DNA of 64,000 nt from Incurvaria masculella (lineage: Eukaryota > Arthropoda > Insecta > Lepidoptera > Incurvariidae): contig OX335642.1 of assembly GCA_946894095.1 (NCBI GenBank), positions 8,381,021-8,445,020 of the forward strand. Reading direction: 5' to 3'. Below, piece by piece: positions 22,487-33,800 of the stretch. Every line of letters begins with the position of its first letter. Position 1 is the stretch's first letter. The notes under the pieces are model-generated. The model was not told where the DNA came from. It saw nothing but the letters and a program-made list of their open reading frames with translations, and did no database searches. The translations under genes were made by a program, and so were the position numbers.

Positions 22487-22600
22487 GCTGGAGTGCAAAT
22501 TCTCAGGTTAGTGATAATTTTAACATTGAAATAAGTCAGATTGATCTAAAGAGATCTAGAAGATAGAGACTTTAATACTGACCAGAGATTGTGCACTTTT
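22487..22600. repeat. Small hairpin MITE, copy 2
   Basis: Inverted ends GTGCAAATTCTCAGGTTAGT and ACTGACCAGAGATTGTGCAC enclose about 70 bp. Relative of 5517-5614. Confidence 0.5.
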
Positions 22601-23198
22601 CGTGCGATCCTACGCTGCACGGGAAAAATTGCAGTGGTATTCTTGCATACATTGTATTATTGTATACACACACTTGTATTATTTTTAAGAACAAAAAACG
22701 GATAACAGATACGTGTTGTGTATATGACATAGTAAGTCGCTTCTGTTAAGCTGAAACACTAATAACCAAACACTCTGTATTTGTAACCCAGCTACATATG
22801 TACAACACATATAAAGTTATCCTAAAGTAAAGTACTCAATTAAAAAAAAAAAATAACCCTCTAGTCAATGGGACAATGTCCAAATCAGACTTGTCCGGTT
22901 TTTACAACAACTCACCACACGAGCGAATTCCCAGAGCACAATGTTACTGTTTGGACGAAAGTTGTTTGTCCCGTCTGCTTTGGTGAGGAACGCGTATATG
23001 CGACGTTGGGGTCAGCGGTTTATCACACGATGGGCCAATGTGACCAGAGATGAACTGAATTTTGTAAGACGTCTTGCACGTACTCAACGTATGCTATTGA
23101 TTTTGATGCAACGTATGAAAAATGATTACAGGAACATTATTTTAAAAATAGGAATTATCAACCACGGTAGGAGATTATCAAGGTTAAGGAAAAATTGG
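22601..23198. other. Unassigned; two overlapping plus-strand frames
   Basis: Two overlapping frames (22868-23053 and 22941-23222) carry no motif I recognise. The longer is very Arg/Leu-rich (RRWGQRFITRW, RRLARTQRMLL) and runs into a SINE head at its 3' end. It could be an old transposon relic or chance. Nothing else is seen here. Confidence 0.25.
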
Positions 23199-23585
23199 CG
23201 CGCTTGGGTCTTGGATAGGTGAACGTTCGACCGTTGCGGTTGGCAGGTTTGGTTGGCTTAGTAGGAGGTTGGTTTAGTTCCGCCCGGATTGGTACCATCG
23301 AATGAAAGATGCTCCCGCAAGCGGCATCGAAGATGGCCCGTGTTTTCTATCCAGATTCTGGCATGTACTACCCCATTGGACGAAGCGGCAATAAAAAATC
23401 CACCTGGTTTTCCATTTGGTTCAATCAAGAATCAAAGAAATCATTATTTTTCATTCGAATATCTTTGGGTTCCATGCTTGCAAAGGGAAGGTCCACGTTA
23501 TGGCACGTAATTCCTTCAGGAATGTGGTATTTGAAATATGTTTACAATGAAATATCATGAAAGTAGGTGTGCTATTATCCAACCG
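23199..23585 (+). repeat. SINE with 5S-like head remnant
   Basis: Starts in a decayed 5S-type head (GGGTCTTGGATAGGTGAACG, compare TCTTGGATGGGTGACC at 60360-60408). Body blocks follow: CGCCCGGATTGGTACCATCG, GCCCGTGTTTTCTATCCAG, GGAAGGTCCACGTTATGGCAC, AATTCCTTCAGGAATGTGGT and ATCATGAAAGTAGGTGTG. An internal stretch appears duplicated or diverged. Confidence 0.65.
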
Positions 23586-23830
23586 TACCTAGGTATATAA
23601 AAGTTGGCTGGCCTCATCGCTGCGTTGTTCAGTTGTATAGATCTAATCCGAGGGTCGCAGGTTTTCCTGCTATATTTGTGTCGGTTCCGAGGGTCGCAGG
23701 TTATCCTGCTATATTTTTGTATTATTAATAAACATGAAATGCACTTACAAAATACTGCCAAAGTTTGTGGACAGAGTGAACTCTCGTTTTATTTTCAGCT
23801 ATTTCTTATGATTAATAAATTATAGGCAAG
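23586..23830 (+). repeat. Possible LTR or promoter-like fragment with a short tandem duplication
   Basis: A TATA box-like TATATAAAAG at about 23593 is followed ~35 nt later by TTGTTCAGTTG, resembling an initiator. A ~43-bp unit (CCGAGGGTCGCAGGTT..TCCTGCTATATTT) is then repeated twice, and AATAAAC follows. This layout is typical of retrotransposon LTRs, but no partner LTR or internal region was found. Confidence 0.35.
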
Positions 23831-24045
23831 TTACAAAAATATTTTAAATAACAGTACGACACATAGCTTCACTTGTTCTTATTTAGCGTTGCAGATAAGG
23901 GAGGTGGCCTATTCACGCGAATGAGTGCACTGAACTTAAACCAGGTTTGTCGGTTGTGTTGCAGAACTTTTGTCGCCAACATTTGGTTAACCTAAACATA
24001 TAAAATTATCAGTCTTCCTTCTTGTTTAGGCGATGCGTTAAATGC

Positions 24046-24250
24046 GTATGTCCGGCACTAAGTAGATGGTAGAGTTAATCCTGGCGGGTTGATACCATCG
24101 CACTGAATGAACGATCGTCGAAGCGGCAACGATTATTGTCGATGTTTTCCATTCAGTTCAATGTAGCCGCGCAACGAAGATCCTGACATAATATCAAATC
24201 CTTTTTGTATCATATTAACCATCCATGTCCAGTTGCATAAAACAAATATT
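24046..24250 (+). repeat. SINE, 3' half
   Basis: Contains TGGCGGGTTGATACCATCGC, GAAGCGGCAACGATTATTGT, GATGTTTTCCATTCAGTTCA, GATCCTGACAT and CCATCCATGTCCAGTTGCAT followed by A's. Confidence 0.75.
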
Positions 24251-24819
24251 TTAGTTCTTCATTCGTAGTTTCTGTTCTGTGTGGTTATATTGATATAAAA
24301 ATCAAAGATTTAGATGAATAAATAAGCCCTTCAAACCTGAAATGCGAAATGTTTTCATAAATATATTTGTCATTTCAAATGTATGAGCCGTTGTGGCTTT
24401 TGTCGAACTATAAAGTAGTAATGAGACAAATATTTCATGTACCTACAATCATAGAGCTTATATGTAAACATTAACTCAATGTGTACAATACTATACACAG
24501 GATCGAGAAAGAGAACCTTTTGCTTCGATGTGACAGGAAGAAATATTAAATTTTTCTCATCTTCCCTCAACAAAAGTTACGGGACTATATTGACGAAGAC
24601 TGTCCTTAGATTAAGTAATAGTAGGTACTTTTTTAAGAATATTTGCAATAATTTTACCTAATCTCCCAAAATGTAATTTTTTTAATGTTGCGCGCACAAA
24701 ACTAAACCTTAAGATGAATTCGATCAAAAGGAGGCTTGATGAATGAGTGCTGGAACAATAAAATAATATTAGCGGTCCCACTGTATGACTTCCCGTGCCG
24801 ATAGGCGACTAAGGAATTT

Positions 24820-25075
24820 CGTCGTTTGTTGTTCGGATTCCATATTAAACTGTAGATCCTCTTTCATTGGTAGGGTTAATCCCGACCGGGTTGGTACCAT
24901 CGCATTGAATGAACGATGATCGAAGAACCAATTAAAATCGTTCAGGTTTTCTATCTAGCTCTATCCGTGCAACATAAGTTCCTGGATTGGCATCCAGTTT
25001 CCATGCGTTCGCTGGGCTAACATCATGACATAGGTGTGGTATTAGTCATACATGTCCAGTTACATAAAAAAATAT
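24820..25075 (+). repeat. SINE, headless copy
   Basis: From TTCGTCGTTTGTTGTTCGGA through GACCGGGTTGGTACCATCGC, TTGAATGAACGATGATCGAA and CTGGGCTAACATCATGAC to CATGTCCAGTTACAT with an A7 tail. The first head half is missing or unrecognisable. Confidence 0.8.
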
Positions 25076-27350
25076 GCGTTTTTAAATTCACCGAAGGGTA
25101 TTTTTTATTGGCATGTGACCTGTTTGTGCATAAACGTAGCCTTGACGTAAAATATTAATTTTGTTAAGGTTTAAGAGTATACTTACGACGGAAAAATTAA
25201 ACAATTGTATGCTTAAATAAAAATAAACATCTTTATTGATAAAAATATATTAAATACTTTGAACAATGCATGTCAGTCGACCAATTCGATCGAGGCGTCT
25301 GAGACACAATATATAATACTTTAATTTAATTAATAAAAATCCAACTTTCATTAAATTTAATCCAGTTCTTCAAAAAAGTAAGCATTAAATTGAAAAAATG
25401 TCCAGAATCAGCCATGTTACTGGAGATTTTTTTCTTAAAAAAGAATCCATAAATTACCTTACTCTCGAAAATTGGTCCACATACAATCGTCAAAAAACGA
25501 AATTAAAACAAAGCAATCTATAGAAAATGTTTTGGAAGATGACGATACATTTTGGGCAATGTATAAAATCAATCGTCCCTTCCAATTATTACTTTAGATT
25601 AAATTAAAATAAAACTAACATGTGTGCTTAACTAGTTAAAATACAATTTCAGTATTTATAACCACAGTTATAGTATGAACATTCGGCATGTCAAAACAAA
25701 TTGATATACTTTAAATTAAGGATTCCAGATATTTTAAGAGAGCTTGTCGATTCTAACTTAAAGAGGCAGTGAGTAATTATGTGTTAAAACACTGGGGAGA
25801 TAACTTAACATTTAAATTATATTCTACATTAACTTAATTACAGTAGATAATATATTGTCAATCACATAATGAAAGGAGTTGAAAATTTTTGACAAAGCTG
25901 CAATTAATACGGGCATTCAGGTGTCCATCATGATTTAAAATTCGAAGAAACTTTACGCAGTAAGTAATAAAGTGATACAACAATAAGGCAGCGTAAGGTT
26001 CACTTAGGTAAAAACAAAAGCATTTAAAGCGAACCCAAATCACCTGTTCGGAATATTAGGAACGGATTACAGTGAATATTATTGATGTTATCTCAATTTC
26101 GTCCATGGAAAAGAGCCTACGTTTTTAAAAAATATTTCTATTTATTTTTCTCTATTTGCTCGTATATTTCCCAAATTTAATTTTAACACAAATAATTAAA
26201 TGTATAGTCCTTGTCATGCCAGGTCATGCACAAATAAAAAAATTATATCATATTTGACGATTATGACAGTTAGATGTTCCAGGAGCTTATTTCAAATAAT
26301 TATATCAAGGGAAAACATATTGTGTTCATTCGAGTTGGTTGCTTGCATAATTTTATAATTTCAAGACCCAAATAAAGTTCTGGAGCTACATGACAGTCTT
26401 AGAACTTAAAGTCGTCACTGAAAGATAGGTACTATTGCAGTGATTTTTATTATTAGTTTATTACATAGGGACAATGAAATGGTGTCAATCTTATAAAAAA
26501 TTGACACCATTTCATTAATAAGAATGTATGAGAATATTACAAAACGTTCGTTGCATTATCATAAAATTTTAAACCAATCTTTTAAAAAATATTCGTTGCA
26601 CTTGCATACCCAATAAGGTTAAATAAATAACTCATTCTTTAAGATTGAGTTTTCCCCATCTCATGTTGTGAAAGAGTTCCTTTTGTTACTTGAACAACGA
26701 TTTAAGAAATTTTGGTTTAAAGTAAACTTATTGATTCCTATAAATCGTGAGTTTCTAAAATAAATGTGAAATAAAATTAATGCTTGGTTTTATTTCGATA
26801 ATTAACATTCTCAGCAGAAAGATGACTTTAAATGCATGAATGTTAATTGAAATCTGAGCACGCTATCTTGAGTAAACTGCGTTCACAAAGGTTTGTTTAG
26901 TAATGAAAAATATACTCACAATTTGTCTACAGCATGGATGAAAATGTATACCCTTAGCCCACAATAGTTTGCGTAATAGCACCCAATAGTGATTGAGCAA
27001 ACGAAGATATTCTACATGAATCTCACGAATTTGCATGCAAGTAACAGTTCCTAGAAAATAAGGTTAGGTAGAAATTAAGCAGGATACGCCTGGTTAAAAA
27101 GTGATACCCTTATAGTCGACCGTCATTCGATAATCGACCTTTGGCATTTTTGCAATATCTGTGGGATTCACTCAGCTAAAGTGCTTTGAAATTCGGATAC
27201 GAAGAAAAAAAAACTATTTATATTCCTATAGTAAACCGGTGTAACGCATTGAACAAATTCGTAAGATATATTTGTCGTTAACTAAAGAATCTATCATGTA
27301 TTCATAATCGATTACATTTGAGGGATTTCAAGAAGTTGTGAAACATGAAA
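25076..27350. other. Intergenic, AT-rich
   Basis: No gene recognised. It contains a 17-bp-arm perfect hairpin (26473-26516). Confidence 0.4.
26473..26516. repeat. Perfect 17-bp-arm hairpin
   Basis: AATGAAATGGTGTCAAT at 26473-26489 is exactly complemented by ATTGACACCATTTCATT at 26500-26516 around a 10-nt loop. Function unknown; it sits about 1.2 kb beyond the stop codon of the GCH1 gene. Confidence 0.7.
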
Positions 27351-27359
27351 TGGAAAATC

Positions 27360-27365
27360 TTTATT
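27360..27365 (-). terminator. Candidate polyadenylation signal of GCH1
   Basis: TTTATT on the plus strand reads AATAAA on the coding strand, 386 nt beyond the stop codon at 27751. Other signals may be used; only the hexamer is seen. Confidence 0.4.
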
Positions 27366-27439
27366 AAAACTTGAAAGATCACAAACATTTTATGGAATAA
27401 TATGTCAAATAATATGTTGATTAAGATAGAATAATATGA

Positions 27440-27715
27440 TGTAAAATTCATACAGGGCCCAACAGACATATCGGCACCAGATATAGAAGTTCCAGTTTCT
27501 ACAGAGAAAGGAGTTGAAAAACGGCACAAGAAGTAACTCGGAGAGGTAAAAGATGAAGGTGTGAAATAAATACAGGGTCGATCAGGCATCGACTTGCGAG
27601 TTAATTTGAAGGAAAGGAAAAAGGAATCTGTTCAGGAGAAAAAACGGATGGTAAGTACAAAGAAGATTTGAAACAAATGCAAGGCTTAATAGACATAGTA
27701 ATCCAGGAAAGAAAA
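27440..27715. repeat. Degenerate ~110-bp tandem repeat in the putative GCH1 3' UTR
   Basis: The motif ATACAGGGCCCAACAGACAT (27450) recurs as ATACAGGGTCGATCAGGCAT (about 27572) and ATGCAAGGCTTAATAGACAT (about 27678), with GA-rich spacers. Strongly diverged. Confidence 0.4.
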
Positions 27716-27750
27716 AAAATATTGTGAAAGAGCCCACGAGTTGTACGGAT

Positions 27751-27880
27751 CTACTGGGAGTGCACGAGATTGAGGAACTCCTCCCTGGTCTTCGGGTCGT
27801 CGCGGAACACTCCGAGCATGGTGGAGGTGACGGTCTTGCTGTTGATCTTCTGCACGCCACGCATCACCATGCACATGTGC
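27751..27880 (-). CDS. GCH1: GCH1 exon 6 (terminal)
   Basis: 130 nt including the TAG stop at 27751-27753; acceptor TCTACAG|G. Codes for [20 protein letters not shown] and a terminal [19 protein letters not shown]250 is the third zinc ligand. Confidence 0.97.
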
Positions 27881-30800
27881 CTGTAGAGAAACGAACATTT
27901 CACATCTCATAGTAACAAGTATAAATTAGGATGATTCAATGTGATGTCAAGTAGAGTTTTATTTTATTTTCGTTACACCGGAAATACAGATAACTTCAAG
28001 CTCCTGTCACATTTAGGTCGGACTTGAAGTAAAAGTGAGGAATTAGTAAATTTAGAAGATTTAAAACACAGTCAAATACAAAGTCAGAGCAGTTCCAGTT
28101 TAATCAAATTCGAAAAAGTTAACTACGAATGTGTTCAATCTTGCTAAAGGGTTTTTCAAAGTGCCACTTTACACAGGGAAAACCCGAAAACATGGCAACA
28201 TTCTGTGGGTAATTTGTACCAAATTTAATTTAAAAAACTTCACTTTTGCTCCAACCCACCTTGTGATTACATCGTGGCAAGATAAATTAAGTCATTTTTC
28301 GTTCTAAAAGTGCATTCGTTCGTGCAATCATTTTTCGAAATTATCAAGTGCTGGAAACTACCAAGTTCCTCGCTGTGCTCTGCAGTGGAAGCCAGGTACA
28401 GCGTCGAGACCGATCCTGAGAGGGATCCTTTGAGGGTAAGTCGTGACAACGTGCCTTGGCTCCAAGCCGACGAGGAAGCACCCCTGGTAAGTTTTCAGCA
28501 CTGAACCATTAAACCCCATACAGTCCACTGAGAGAGAAATTAATACTCTCTTTATCGAACAATTTTTGGCCCTTCGGCCGGATTTATAGTACAGAAACCT
28601 GTGGATGAGTTGCACTTTAAGAAATCTTTTATTTTGTCGTTTCACATTCAAAGATTATATAGGTATTTGTAGCTATTTTCGTTGTCGTTTAAGTTTTTCC
28701 TTTCTTTCGTTTTTCAGTGGAATAAACTTTGGTTAACAAGTACCTACATAATTCTTCCTTTCTCGTTTATTATTTTATGTATTTTGTAGTTTTCATATTA
28801 AAAATCTAAAAGCCCATTCAGAATAAATTTCTGTTATATTTATTTTAATAACTTTGTCTACTCGAATTCGAATTGGAGGTAGTTTCGAAATAATTGATCA
28901 ATAAGTTGGGGAAAAATTTATTTTACTTACTGGCACCATTCGTTGTGAACTGTTATCAACTTCACATCTGTCAATAGAACTGTCACTACTGTCAGTGAAC
29001 AAAAGTAAACAAACTGTTTTCGTGTGTTGATTTCCGCGGTATATTTCTGTTTAAACAATGGCAAATCCAGACAAAAAGTGCAATCCAGCGTCTCCTACCC
29101 AGGAAGAAAACTTCAGTTTCCGAATTATGCGCGATTATGCTGTCATGCGCCTCGAACATTTAGCGGAAACGGCAGACGATTTGTCATTAAAACTGTGTTG
29201 TGAGGCTGACCTAGCGGGACTAATAGCTAGTTTCCATGAAGCCCAGCTTCGTGTCCTTGCAAATACTAGTGTCTCCGATCGGGAACATGAATTTCAAGCC
29301 ACTCGGGACTTCGAAAACCAGGTGACATCAATTCGTAAGAGGTTAGGCCAGTTCAATATTTCCCTTACCCAGAAGTCGCAAGAGAATTCTTTTAGTAGTG
29401 TGGCAAAGTTACCTCGCATTAATCTTAAACATTTTGATGGCAGATTGAAAAACTGGTTGCCTTTTATAGAGATATTTGATTCTCTGATTCATAACAGACA
29501 ATCTATGTCTGATGTCGAAAAACTGCACTACTTGTTATCATGTGTGGAAAAGGAACCTCTGGATCTCATTAAAACATTTCCAATATCAAATGCCAGCTAT
29601 AAGGATGCGTACAATACACTTCGCAAGCGTTATCATAAAACAAGGCAGCTTGCGAACACATTTTATGAGAAAATGTTAAATTGTGAACCCATTAAATCAG
29701 GGAGTGCCTGTGAATTGCAAAAGGTGGATAGTGTTTTCACAGAAAACCTGTTGATTCTCGAAAAATACAATTTACCGGATAGGAATTTTATGCTGGTACA
29801 TTTATTGTGGACTAAGATTGATCGCGCTTCTCGCATTCAATTCGAACTGGAACATCAGTCGGATGAAGTTCCAAAATTCGAAACTCTTCTTGAGTTCATT
29901 AGGAAGCGTTATCGTGCATTGTCGGCGGCGGTTCCAGAACTGACGACTCATTCAAAGGTTCAATACCAGAAACCGTCCGTTACTCTAACATCGAAACCAA
30001 AATCATCGTCATTTATCGTTACCACTCCTAAATGTGTATTGTGCTCAGAAACTCATGGCATTTGGAATTGTACTAAATTCCTTAAAAAAGACCCTGATTC
30101 TCGCTTTACTTTGGCAAAGGAACATAAACTTTGCATTTTATGCCTTGCTCCTTCGCACAGTGTAAAGAATTGCCATTCATTGAAACGTTGCAGCCACTGT
30201 GGCTATGCTCATAATTCACTTCTTCATTTTGAAAAGAAGAAGGTCGAAGGTTCAGAAAAATTAAATGAACAAATTTCTGAGAAATCGAATGCTCCTCCGT
30301 CTGTTGCTTTGTCAAGTAGCGTGCATGCTGCAAACACTAAAGTTTTACTGTCGACGGCAAGAATTCTAATTAAAAATTGTCGAGGTCAATATGTTCCTAT
30401 ACGAGTGCTTTTGGATAGCGGAAGTGAATCAAACTTTATGTCGGAAGATTGTCGCAAAAAACTAAATCTCAATTATAGCACAAAAAGTACAATTTCTATA
30501 AATGGAATTGGTCAATCTGTCGTTCAGCCCATGGGATCCTTAAACTGTCAAATTAGAACTCATACTGAACCATCAGAAGACCTTTCCTTATCTGCATTAG
30601 TGTTGCCGAACCTTAATCATAATATTCCGTCGAGTCCCTTCAATGCTACAAAGTGGGAACATATCATCGGTTTAACCCTCGCGGACCCAGAATTTAATGT
30701 GTCTAGACCGATTGATATGATTTTAGGATCTGATATTTTTGCTTTGTCGTTTCGTCCAGGTTTGGTCAAAGGAGAAACCAACCAACCAACCGCCATCAAC

Positions 30801-33800
30801 ACCATTTTCGGTTGGGTGTTGATGGGTGGTTCCAATCCTTGTGCTGACTTATCTCGTCAAGCATTTCATACAACACTGTCTACTTCACTTGACGAATCTT
30901 TAAAAAGTTTTTGGGAACTTGAAAATGTCGTCTCTCGTAAAGATAAAATTTTGTCGCCCAAGGAAAAGGATTGTGAAAATTATTTTGTCGAAAAGCATGA
31001 TCGCACTCAGGATGGACGATACATCGTTCCATTACCCTTTAATGACCAAAATAACTTGCCCACCTTTACAGGTTCCAGGGCATTGGCATTAAAAAGGTTG
31101 ATAGGATTAGAAAGGAGATTGTCAAGTAATGAACATTTTCGAAACAATTATGTTGCTTTCATGAAAGATTATAAGAGTAGTCAGCATCTAGAAAGAGCTG
31201 AGCCTCCACCTGTCGATTGTGGGAATTTCTATTATATTCCGCACCATGGAATCTTAAGAGATTCGGTCACAACACCTTTACGTGTTGTGTTTGATGCCAG
31301 CGCCAAGGATGTTCAGGGTGTCTCATTAAATAGTACCCTTTTGGAAGGAGAAAAATTGCAGGCTAATATTGTCGAGCTCCTTTTACGCTTCCGATGGCAT
31401 GTTGTCGTCTTTACTGCAGACGTAAAACAGATGTACCGTCAAATTCTGGTACCTCCGAAGGATGCAGATTATCAACGCATATTATGGCGTGAGTCTCCCC
31501 ATGAGCCTGTCCAAGATTTTCGATTGTTGACAGTGACCTACGGGGTCAAATCAGCACCCTTTCAAGCTCTTCGTACAATTTCTCAACTGGCAAAGGATTC
31601 CAAGGATACTTATCCACATACTTCAGCAATTATTGAACGCGACATATACATGGACGATGTAGTTTCAGGTTCAGATGATATCTCTCACAGCCGAATGCTG
31701 TGTACGGAACTAACGGATATGTTTGCTTCAGCTGGTTTTCATTTGAGAAAGTGGACGTCGAACAGTAAAGAGTTCCTGAAAAATTTGGATCCCTCTGAAT
31801 TATATACAGAGAGCTTTCGGGATTTCGATGATAATAATGATTTGTCGCTTAAGGTATTAGGGCTAAAATGGTTACCTAATACTGATGTTTTTACATTTAA
31901 TGTGTCCACACAAAACTCCAAATGTACAAAACGAATAATTTTGTCGGAGATCGCCCGTATTTTCGATCCTTTAGGTTTTTTGACACCTATAACGTTTTTC
32001 GCAAAATATCTCATGCAGCTTTTATGGATTTCTGGGGTATCCTGGGATGACATTCCACCCGATCAGATTACTCGTGAGTGGCTTCTGTTCAAATCTCAAC
32101 TTTCGTGTTTATCGGCTCTTAACATTTCACGTCGAATAATTTCTGGTCCTCAAAACATACAGCTGCATGGATTCTGTGACGCCTCAGAAAAGGGTTTCTG
32201 TGCTGTCATTTATTTTCGCTGTCAGAATGCAGATTTGCAAACTACTATTCATTTGGTCACTGGAAAATCTAAGGTGGCACCACTAAAAAGACTTACTTTG
32301 CCTCGCCTGGAGCTAATGGCAGCATTGTTGCTATCCAACTTAACCTGTGCTGTGTTGGAAGCATTGAAACCATTTCACCTGAAAGCTGAAATATTCGCTT
32401 GGTCAGACTCCAGCGTTGCACTAACTTGGATAAAATCTTGCTCGTCAAAATGGAAGACCTTTGTTAGTAACCGAGTAAGCGAAATTCAAGACAATATCCC
32501 TCCAAGTTGTTGGAGACATGTCAGATCAGCGGATAATCCCGCTGACTGTGGTTCCCGTGGTATCCACCCTAAGGATTTAATAGATCATCCGCTATGGTGG
32601 ACGGGACCTTCTTGGTTGAGGGAGAATGACCAAGCGTGGCCCCAATTTTCACTGACATTAGATTCAGACGCTCTCGAATGTGAACAAAAAATCTACAGCC
32701 TACTATCGTATAATAATTTTGATTTTATAACTGAACTGTTGCATAAGTTCTCATCCTTGCGCACAATTAAACGTGTCCTTTCATATTGCTTCAGATTCAT
32801 TAATAATTTGAAAAACCCTACCAATAAAAATTTTGGAACCTTGTCGTTGTCGGAGACTGATAAGTCACTCATGTTCCTAATCAAGCATGTTCAGGAAGTG
32901 TGCTTTGTTACTGAACTGCAATATTTATCGAAAAAGAAAATAAATTCATTACCTAAGCAATTGAGGAAATTAACACCTTTCCTTGACGAACTGGGCCACT
33001 TGAGGGTCGGCGGTCGCCTAGAAAATGCTAACATTCATTACGATAAAAAGCATCCATTGTTGCTACCAAGACAACATCGTCTTACCTTTTTAATAATTGA
33101 TGAGTACCATAAAAAATACATGCACCCTGGATTACAGACGCTACATTATTTACTTTCACAAAGATTTTGGATTTTATCTCCTAAACGAGCAATTCGGTCT
33201 GTAATCTCAATGTGTCATAAATGTTTTCGTTGTCGACCTACAGCAGTACCAGCACCTATGATGGGTAATCTACCTTCTTATAGGATTAGTGAACTCAAAC
33301 CCTTTTCGTGCGCTGCTATGGATTATGGTGGTCCTTTTATGGTAACCCTCGGACGCTACCGAGGTGCCAAGTCTTATAAAGCTTATGTGTGTATTTTTGT
33401 TTGCACCAGCACTAAGGCTATTCATATCGAGCTAGCTACCGAGTTAACCACTGAAGCTTTCTTGGCAGCGCTGAGACGATTTGTCGCTCGTCGTGGTCGG
33501 TGTAATCGTTTGATATCTGACCGAGGGACGAATTTCGTAGGGGCGAGTAATTATTTACAATCGATTGTGTCAAAAGCTGTTGAGGCGGAAGAGATTAAAT
33601 TTGAATTCAATCCTCCAGGCAGTCCCCACTTTTCAGGATTGGCCGAAGCTGGGATAAAGGCTGTAAAAACTCATTTGGCTCGAGTTATTGGTCTACAACG
33701 ATTAACATATGAAGAACTGTATACCTTTCTGACACAAATTGAGGCATTACTAAATTCTCGCCCCCTGACACCAGTTAGTTCAGACGCTAATGATCTATCA

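Noticed and set aside
27686..27912. Open frames on both strands over GCH1 exon 6
   Set aside because: They are alternative-frame shadows of the true exon, whose frame gives the conserved HMCMVMRG region and a natural stop at 27751.
28310..28504. 64-codon frames in both BEL LTRs
   Set aside because: They are duplicated only because the LTRs are duplicated, and they cover splice-site and regulatory sequence.
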